From Actinomycetes bacterium (GTDB lineage: Bacteria; Actinomycetota; Actinomycetes; Actinomycetales; Cellulomonadaceae), in contig JAEWYD010000144.1 of the NCBI GenBank assembly GCA_023462275.1, forward strand, positions 1 through 14,430: 14,430 nt of DNA, read 5' to 3'. This document shows positions 7,507 to 14,430 of the stretch, in pieces (the first letter of the stretch is position 1; each line of letters starts with the position of its first letter). The position numbers were made by a program, and so were the translations under genes. The notes under the pieces are model-generated. The model worked only from the letters and a program-made list of their open reading frames with translations, was not told where the DNA came from and did no database searches.

Positions 7507-7944
7507 TCAGGCGGCCGCGGCGTCCAGCGTGATCGTGGCGCCCGCGAGCGCCTTGCTCACCGGGCAGGTCTCCTTGGCCTCGCCGGCGACGCGGACGAAC
7601 GTGTCGGCGTCGATCCCGTCGGCGCTGCCGCGGACGGTCAGGCGGATGCCCGAGATGTGGAAGCCGCCGGCCGGGTCCGGCGCGAGCGTGACGTCGGCCG
7701 TCACGTCGATGGCGCCCGGGGTCCCGCCCGCCTGGCCGAGGAGCGCGGAGAACTGCATGGCGTAGCAGGAGGACAGCGCGGCACCGATCAGCTCCTCCGG
7801 GCTGGTGGTGCCGTCGGCGTCGTCGGCGGCACGCTTGGGGAAGGACACGTGGTAGGTGCCGAGCTTCGAGCTGACGAGCTCGACGTCGCCGCTTCCCTCG
7901 TTGAGCGTGCCGGACCAGCTGGTGCGTGCGGTGCGCGTGGGCAT
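7507..7944 (-). CDS. osmC: OsmC family peroxiredoxin
   Basis: A 145-residue cytoplasmic OsmC/Ohr-fold protein, expected to reduce organic hydroperoxides with a reactive cysteine pair. Both cysteines are present: C60 in AALSSCYAMQFS and C127 in KETCPVSKAL, spaced as in E. coli OsmC (about residues 59 and 125). The N-terminal RTARTSWSGTLNEGSGDVEL and the segment TSPEELIGAALSSCYAM are typical of OsmC rather than Ohr. Two in-frame ATGs occur. The first (7950) directly abuts AAGGAG, whereas the second (7944) is six bases from it, so 7944 is chosen. The gene is divergent from the isoaspartyl methyltransferase-like gene and shares a 72-bp control region containing a perfect inverted repeat. Confidence 0.92.
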   Translation of the reverse strand: MPTRTARTSWSGTLNEGSGDVELVSSKLGTYHVSFPKRAADDADGTTSPEELIGAALSSCYAMQFSALLGQAGGTPGAIDVTADVTLAPDPAGGFHISGIRLTVRGSADGIDADTFVRVAGEAKETCPVSKALAGATITLDAAAA

Positions 7945-7961
7945 GTGCATCTCCTTGATCG

Positions 7962-7978
7962 ACGGTCGTCCCGACCGT
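7962..7978. promoter_or_regulatory. Perfect inverted repeat in the osmC / methyltransferase divergent region, candidate operator
   Basis: ACGGTCG-TCC-CGACCGT is a perfect 7-bp inverted repeat with a three-base spacer, 18 bases upstream of the osmC ATG. On the minus strand its right arm overlaps TACGGT (7979-7974), which fits the -10 pattern TANNNT for osmC. Overlap with a probable -10 makes it a reasonable repressor site; no -35 is recognisable. The regulator is not in the window. Confidence 0.45.
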
Positions 7979-8016
7979 ATCGCCGGGGCGGGCGCGGAGC
8001 ATCCGGAGGTCTCACG

Positions 8017-8586
8017 ATGGCGGACGTCGCGGACCGGGTCGCCCAGGCCCTCGCCGCGCACCCGCGCACGGGATTCCTGCGCGCGGCGCACCGGCCGCTG
8101 GCGGCGTGGGACCAGCCACTGCCCATCGGGCGCGGGCAGACGTGCTCGCAGCCCAGCACCGTGGCGCACATGCTGCGGCTGCTCGACGTGCCGCCGGGCG
8201 CGCGCGTGCTCGACGTCGGCTCGGGCTCGGGGTGGACGACGGCGCTCCTGGCCCACCTGGTCGGGCCGGCGGGCAGCGTCGTCGGCGTGGAGCTCGAGCC
8301 GACCCTGGCCGCGTGGGGGGCGGGGAACCTGGCCGCGACGAGGCAGCCGTGGGCGCGCATCGTCGTCGCGCTCCCCGGAGTGCTGGGGCTGCCGGACGAG
8401 GGCCCCTTCGACCGCGTCCTCGTCTCGGCGGAGGCGCGGCGACTGCCGCAGGCCCTAGTCGACCAGCTGGCCGCGCCGGGCCGCATGGTGGCCCCGGTCG
8501 CGGGCGGCCTGGTCGTCGTGGACCGGGCGCCCGACGGGGTGCGCGTCACGCGCGAGGAGGGCTACCGCTTCGTCCCCCTGCGCTGA
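8017..8586 (+). CDS. Protein-L-isoaspartate O-methyltransferase family protein (short form)
   Basis: A 189-residue SAM-dependent methyltransferase. The PCMT signature is visible as LPIGRGQTCSQPSTVAHML (about 36-54). SAM-binding motif I is VLDVGSGSGW (64-73), followed by VVGVELEP. GPFDRVLVSAEARRLPQALVDQLAAPGRMVAPV matches the PCMT segment that normally reads aPFDaI.vtaa...iP..L..QL..GG.lv.PvG. PCMT enzymes methylate isoaspartyl residues so that damaged proteins can be repaired. This protein is shorter than the usual 205-220 residues, and the segment before the PFDR motif is reduced, so it could act on another substrate. The start is ATG 8017 with GGAGG seven bases upstream. Its neighbour osmC, divergently transcribed, also fits a stress-repair role. 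Confidence 0.8.
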   Translation: MADVADRVAQALAAHPRTGFLRAAHRPLAAWDQPLPIGRGQTCSQPSTVAHMLRLLDVPPGARVLDVGSGSGWTTALLAHLVGPAGSVVGVELEPTLAAWGAGNLAATRQPWARIVVALPGVLGLPDEGPFDRVLVSAEARRLPQALVDQLAAPGRMVAPVAGGLVVVDRAPDGVRVTREEGYRFVPLR

Positions 8587-8589
8587 TCC

Positions 8590-8656
8590 GACGCCCCGTC
8601 GAGGCCCCGACGCCCCCTCGAGGCCCAACGCCCCCTCAGGGCCCCGGCGCCCCGTG
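8590..8656. repeat. Degenerate 18-19-bp tandem repeat
   Basis: About three and a half imperfect units with core RACGCCCCSTCRAGGCCC begin near 8590, 8609, 8627 and 8646, immediately after the methyltransferase stop. The units drift by substitutions and one-base length changes. The array is non-coding and leads towards the hairpin at 8683. Confidence 0.65.
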
Positions 8657-8707
8657 GAGTGGAGCACGGTGGCGGCCACAAACGTCGACTGGAGCACCGT
8701 GGCGCCC
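8654..8707. repeat. Two-copy 24-bp direct repeat at 30-bp spacing with G/C swaps
   Basis: The sequences at 8654-8677 and 8684-8707 match at 20 of 24 positions, and all four differences are G-to-C exchanges. They share TGGAGCAC and GTGGCG. The second copy forms the left arm and loop of the hairpin that follows, so the first copy could offer a competing pairing partner for the right arm. Confidence 0.6.
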
Positions 8708-8724
8708 CGGTGCTCCAGTCGACG
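8683..8724. terminator. Perfect 17-bp-stem hairpin between convergent genes, probable bidirectional terminator
   Basis: The left arm CGTCGACTGGAGCACCG (8683-8699) is perfectly complementary to the right arm at 8708-8724, with an eight-base loop TGGCGCCC. It lies between the stops of the methyltransferase-like gene (8586) and ppdK (8744), so both transcripts can end here. The left flank shares ACAAACGT (8678-8685) with the first hairpin (7433-7440). Confidence 0.78.
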
Positions 8725-8743
8725 GTGTGTCAGGTGGTGCTGC

Positions 8744-11464
8744 TCAGCGGGTGTCGCCACCGCCCGAGACGACCGCGGCGCGGCCGGCCTCGAGCCGGGC
8801 GATCGGGATCCGGAACGGCGAGCAGGACACGTAGTCGAGCCCGGCGCCGTGGAAGAAGTGGATCGACTCCGGGTCGCCGCCGTGCTCGCCGCAGACGCCG
8901 AGCTTGATGTCCGGGCGGGTGGCCCGGCCCTTCTCGACCGCCATCTTCACCAGGCCGCCGACGCCCTGCGTGTCGATCGACTCGAACGGCGAGACGCTGA
9001 ACACGCCCTTCTCGGTGTACTGATTGAAGAACGCGCCCTCGACGTCGTCGCGCGAGAAGCCCCACGTCGTCTGGGTCAGGTCGTTCGTGCCGAAGGAGAA
9101 GAACTCGGCGACGTCGGCCATGCGGTCCGCCGTGAACGCGGCACGCGGCAGCTCGATCATCGCCCCGATCGGGATGTCGAGCGTCACGCCCTGCTCCTGC
9201 GCGACCTCCTTGAGAACGACCTCGGCCTCGTCGCGGATCAGGTGCAGCTCCATGACCGACGCCGCGAGCGGGATCATGATCTCCGCCTTCGGGGTGCCGC
9301 CGGCCTTGATCCGCGCCGCCTGGGCCTCCGCGATCGCCCGCACCTGCATGGTGAACAGGCCCGGGATGACGATGCCGAGGCGCACGCCGCGCAGGCCGAG
9401 CATCGGGTTCGCCTCGCGGGTCTTGTCGACGGCCGCGAGGAGCACCCGGTCGCGCTCCGCCTGCTCGGAAGTGTCGTTCCGCTCCTCCGCGAGCGCCACC
9501 TTCACCTTGAGCTCGGTGTAGTCGGGCAGGAACTCGTGCAGCGGCGGGTCGATGAGCCGGATCGTGACGGGCAGGCCGTCCATCGCGGTCAGGATGCCGA
9601 TGAAGTCGTCCCGCTGGAGCGGCATGAGCGCGTCGAGCGCCGCCTGCTGCTCCGTCTCGTCCTTGGCCAGGATGAGGCGCTCCACGAGCACCCGCCGGTC
9701 GCCGAGGAACATGTGCTCCGTGCGGCACAGGCCGATGCCCTGACCGCCCAGGGTGCGGGCGCGGACCGCGTCCTCCGGGGTGTCCGCGTTGGCCTCGACG
9801 CCGAGCCGGCGCGCGGCGTCGGCGTGCGTGAGCAGCGCGTCCACCGCGACGACCAGCTCGCGGGTCTCCTCGTCGTCGCCGACCTCGTCGAGCGCGGCCT
9901 CCAGGCCGTGCTCCAGGTAGCGGACGACGGGCGAGGGCACCACGGGCACGTCGCCGAGGAAGATCTCGCCGGTCGAGCCGTCGATGGCGATCGTGTCGCC
10001 CTCCTTGACCACGGTGCCGTTCACCGAGAACGTCTTGCCCGCGACGTCGACCTGCAGCGCCTCGGCGCCCACCACGCAGGTGGTGCCCATGCCGCGCGCG
10101 ACGACCGCCGCGTGCGACGTCTTGCCGCCGCGCGAGGTGAGGACGCCGACGGACGCGATCATGCCGCCCAGGTCGTCGGGGTTCGTCTCGCGGCGGACCA
10201 GGATGACCTTCTTGCCCGCGGCCGCCCACTCGACCGCCGTCGGCGAGGAGAAGACCGCCTGGCCGACCGCCGCACCGGGCGACGCCGCCATGCCCTTGGC
10301 CAGGAGCTTGCGCTCGGCCTTGGCGTCGAACTGCGGGAACATCAGCTTCGACAGCTGGTCGCCGGTGACGCGCTCGAGCGCCTCGTCCAGCGTGATGAGG
10401 TGCTCCTCGACGAGCTGGTGGGCGATGCGGAACGCCGCGCCCGCCGTGCGCTTGCCGACGCGGGTCTGGAGCATCCACAGCTTGCCGCGCTCCACCGTGA
10501 ACTCGATGTCGCACAGGTCGCGGTAGTGGGTCTCCAGGCGGCGCATGACCTGGCGCAGCTCGGTGTAGGCCTTGGGGTCGATCTTCTCCATGTCCGCCAG
10601 GGAGAGCGTGTTGCGGATGCCCGCGACGACGTCCTCGCCCTGCGCGTTGGTCAGGTAGTCGCCGTAGTCGCCCTGCTGGCCCGTGGAGGGGTCGCGCGTG
10701 AAGCAGACGCCGGTGCCCGAGTCCTCGCCGAGGTTGCCGAAGACCATCGTGCAGACGTTGACCGCGGTGCCCAGGTCGTCCGAGATGCGCTCACGACGCC
10801 GGTACAGGCGCGCCCGCTCGGTGTTCCACGAGTTGAAGACGGCCTCGACCGCGAGGTCGAGCTGCGCGCGCGGCGTCTGCGGGAACTCCCGCCCCGTCTC
10901 CTCGCGGACGATCTGCTTGTAGACGCCCACGAGCTCCTTGAGGTCGTCGGCGGTCATCTGCGGGTCGGCGGTGTAGCCCTTGGCCTTCTTCGCGGCGTCG
11001 AGCGCGTCGGCGAACCGGTCGCCGTCGATGTCCAGCACCGTCTTGCCGAACATCTGGATGAGGCGGCGGTAGGAGTCCCACGCGAACCGCTCGTTGTTGG
11101 AGAACTGCGCCAGGCCCTCGACCGACTCGTCGTTGAGGCCGACGTTGAGGACCGTCTCCATCATGCCGGGCATGGAGAACTTGGCGCCCGAGCGCACGGA
11201 CACCAGGAGCGGGTCCTTCACGTCGCCGAGCTGGCGGCCGAGCGTGTCCTCGAGACGGCGCACGGCCTGCGTCACCTCGACCCGCAGCTCCGGCGGTACC
11301 TGGCCGGACTGCATGTAGACGCGGCACGCGTCCGTCGTGATGGTGAAGCCAGGGGGTACCGGCAGCCCGAGGTTCGTCATCTCGGCGAGGTTCGCGCCCT
11401 TGCCACCGAGCAGATCCTTGAGGTCCTTGTTGCCTTCGCTGAAGTCGTAGACGTACTTCGCCAC
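8744..11464 (-). CDS. ppdK: Pyruvate, phosphate dikinase
   Basis: A 906-residue cytosolic enzyme that interconverts ATP + Pi + pyruvate and AMP + PPi + PEP. The N-terminal ATP-binding domain starts with LLGGKGANLAEMTNLGLPVPPGF. The swivelling phosphohistidine domain has LTSRGGKTSHAAVVARGMGT, with catalytic H451; the Thr two residues before it is the regulatory phosphorylation site in studied homologues. The C-terminal TIM barrel carries GLCRTEHMF (R581), FGTNDLTQTTWG and GVCGEHGGDP (C858, the proton donor position). It is about 30 residues longer than the Clostridium symbiosum enzyme. The extra length appears to lie between the His domain and the barrel, around the acidic ALDEVGDDEETRELV stretch. 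The start is GTG 11464, with GAGAGG seven bases upstream and homology beginning at once (AKYVYDFSEG). It is divergent from hppA, whose product uses PPi. No PPDK regulatory protein gene is in the window. Confidence 0.97.
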   Translation of the reverse strand: MAKYVYDFSEGNKDLKDLLGGKGANLAEMTNLGLPVPPGFTITTDACRVYMQSGQVPPELRVEVTQAVRRLEDTLGRQLGDVKDPLLVSVRSGAKFSMPGMMETVLNVGLNDESVEGLAQFSNNERFAWDSYRRLIQMFGKTVLDIDGDRFADALDAAKKAKGYTADPQMTADDLKELVGVYKQIVREETGREFPQTPRAQLDLAVEAVFNSWNTERARLYRRRERISDDLGTAVNVCTMVFGNLGEDSGTGVCFTRDPSTGQQGDYGDYLTNAQGEDVVAGIRNTLSLADMEKIDPKAYTELRQVMRRLETHYRDLCDIEFTVERGKLWMLQTRVGKRTAGAAFRIAHQLVEEHLITLDEALERVTGDQLSKLMFPQFDAKAERKLLAKGMAASPGAAVGQAVFSSPTAVEWAAAGKKVILVRRETNPDDLGGMIASVGVLTSRGGKTSHAAVVARGMGTTCVVGAEALQVDVAGKTFSVNGTVVKEGDTIAIDGSTGEIFLGDVPVVPSPVVRYLEHGLEAALDEVGDDEETRELVVAVDALLTHADAARRLGVEANADTPEDAVRARTLGGQGIGLCRTEHMFLGDRRVLVERLILAKDETEQQAALDALMPLQRDDFIGILTAMDGLPVTIRLIDPPLHEFLPDYTELKVKVALAEERNDTSEQAERDRVLLAAVDKTREANPMLGLRGVRLGIVIPGLFTMQVRAIAEAQAARIKAGGTPKAEIMIPLAASVMELHLIRDEAEVVLKEVAQEQGVTLDIPIGAMIELPRAAFTADRMADVAEFFSFGTNDLTQTTWGFSRDDVEGAFFNQYTEKGVFSVSPFESIDTQGVGGLVKMAVEKGRATRPDIKLGVCGEHGGDPESIHFFHGAGLDYVSCSPFRIPIARLEAGRAAVVSGGGDTR

Positions 11465-11485
11465 GGTTCGCCTCTCTGCGCGCCG

Positions 11486-11509
11486 GACGCCAGCCTCGTT
11501 GCTGGCGTC
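11486..11509 (-). promoter_or_regulatory. Perfect 9-bp-stem hairpin in the ppdK leader
   Basis: GACGCCAGC (11486-11494) and GCTGGCGTC (11501-11509) form a perfect inverted repeat around CTCGTT. It lies 21-45 bases upstream of the ppdK GTG, either within the 5' untranslated RNA or as a dyad operator. No riboswitch class is recognisable. Confidence 0.45.
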
Positions 11510-11550
11510 ACGCCCCCTAGCGTGCAGGGCGCCTCACCCATCCTGCCGGG

Positions 11551-11622
11551 GACCTTGGGCCCGAAGGAAGATGTCGGCGACGTGGTGGGCCGGTCCTGGG
11601 CGGCCCACCTGAGCCCAAGGTC
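11551..11622. promoter_or_regulatory. Paired inverted repeats in the ppdK-hppA divergent region
   Basis: An outer pair, GACCTTGGGC (11551-11560) and GCCCAAGGTC (11613-11622), is a perfect 10-bp inverted repeat separated by 52 bp. Inside it, GGTGGGCCG (11584-11592) and CGGCCCACC (11601-11609) form a perfect 9-bp stem with an eight-base loop. Two copies of one site in opposite orientation, midway between divergent genes, suggest a shared regulator; the inner stem may be a separate element. Confidence 0.45.
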
Positions 11623-11647
11623 ACACGATCACGACGACGGGCCGCCC

Positions 11648-11653
11648 TACCGT
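11648..11653 (+). promoter_or_regulatory. Candidate -10 element for hppA
   Basis: TACCGT fits TANNNT and lies 43 bases upstream of the chosen GTG start, giving a leader of about 35-40 bases. No good -35 hexamer is found at 17-18 bp, so the promoter may be activator-dependent or the call may be wrong. Confidence 0.25.
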
Positions 11654-11696
11654 GCAAAGGACAGCAGAGTCGCTATCTCCCACGTCAGGGGTCATC

Positions 11697-14357
<2,661 letters not shown>

Positions 14358-14393
14358 CCGCGCAGGTTCCATGATTGGCGCACGGCCCGGCCG

Positions 14394-14424
14394 CCCCCCC
14401 CCCACCCCCCCCGGGGCCCCCCCC
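14394..14424. other. Poly-C low-complexity end of window, probable assembly artefact
   Basis: Runs of 10, 8 and 8 C residues, broken by a single A and by GGGG, fill the sequence after the hppA stop up to the final GGTTAA. Nothing else in the window has this composition. It suggests a contig end with homopolymer base-calling errors, perhaps over a GC-rich hppA terminator (GCCCGGCCG precedes it at about 14385). Confidence 0.6.
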
Positions 14425-14430
14425 GGTTAA

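Noticed and set aside
11465..11696. Known riboswitch (for example c-di-AMP or guanidine type) upstream of ppdK or hppA
   Set aside because: Only simple stems are visible; no conserved riboswitch core sequence could be recognised.
14385..14430. GC-rich terminator of hppA
   Set aside because: The poly-C runs make any stem unreliable, so I recorded it as low-complexity sequence instead.

Overview
The window is very GC-rich actinobacterial DNA with GTG starts, short AGGAG-type ribosome binding sites and tightly packed genes. The proteins look like those of Cellulomonas or a close relative in the Micrococcales. In particular, the proton pyrophosphatase belongs to the divergent group that, as I recall, was characterised from Cellulomonas fimi and Chlorobium limicola. 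No rRNA, tRNA, CRISPR array, transposase, phage gene or integrase is visible. Genus assignment is inference.

Layout, left to right: (1) the 3' end of an MDR-type zinc-binding oxidoreductase, overlapping by 4 bp an alpha/beta hydrolase of the S33 type; both on +. (2) Convergent to them, with only 10 bp between stops, a 460-residue minus-strand protein. It has a nuclease-fold-like N-terminal segment, a long disordered linker and a RAMA-like C-terminus. (3) A large minus-strand FAD/Fe-S 2-hydroxyacid dehydrogenase of the GlcD-GlpC fusion type, divergent from (4) a plus-strand zinc alcohol dehydrogenase of the formaldehyde-dehydrogenase-like class. (5) A convergent gap with six 15-bp tandem repeats abutting a 25-bp-stem hairpin. 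(6) A divergent pair: an OsmC peroxide reductase (-) and a protein-L-isoaspartate methyltransferase-like protein (+), sharing a 72-bp control region with a perfect inverted repeat. (7) A second convergent gap with degenerate tandem repeats and a perfect 17-bp-stem hairpin. (8) Pyruvate phosphate dikinase (ppdK, -), divergent from (9) a membrane proton-pumping pyrophosphatase (hppA, +). The last ~40 bases are poly-C low-complexity sequence and look like a contig end or base-calling artefact.

The clearest functional theme is pyrophosphate energetics. PPDK interconverts pyruvate/ATP/Pi and PEP/AMP/PPi, and the pyrophosphatase couples PPi hydrolysis to proton pumping. The two genes share one 232-bp intergenic region rich in inverted repeats. 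A second theme is oxidative or aldehyde damage handling (OsmC, isoaspartyl methyltransferase-like protein, formaldehyde-dehydrogenase-like ADH). The remaining genes look like core metabolism.

I found no convincing new multi-gene system. The least explained parts are the RAMA-like/nuclease-like protein and the two tandem-repeat-plus-hairpin elements, which have the same layout in both convergent gaps near positions 7.4 kb and 8.7 kb.
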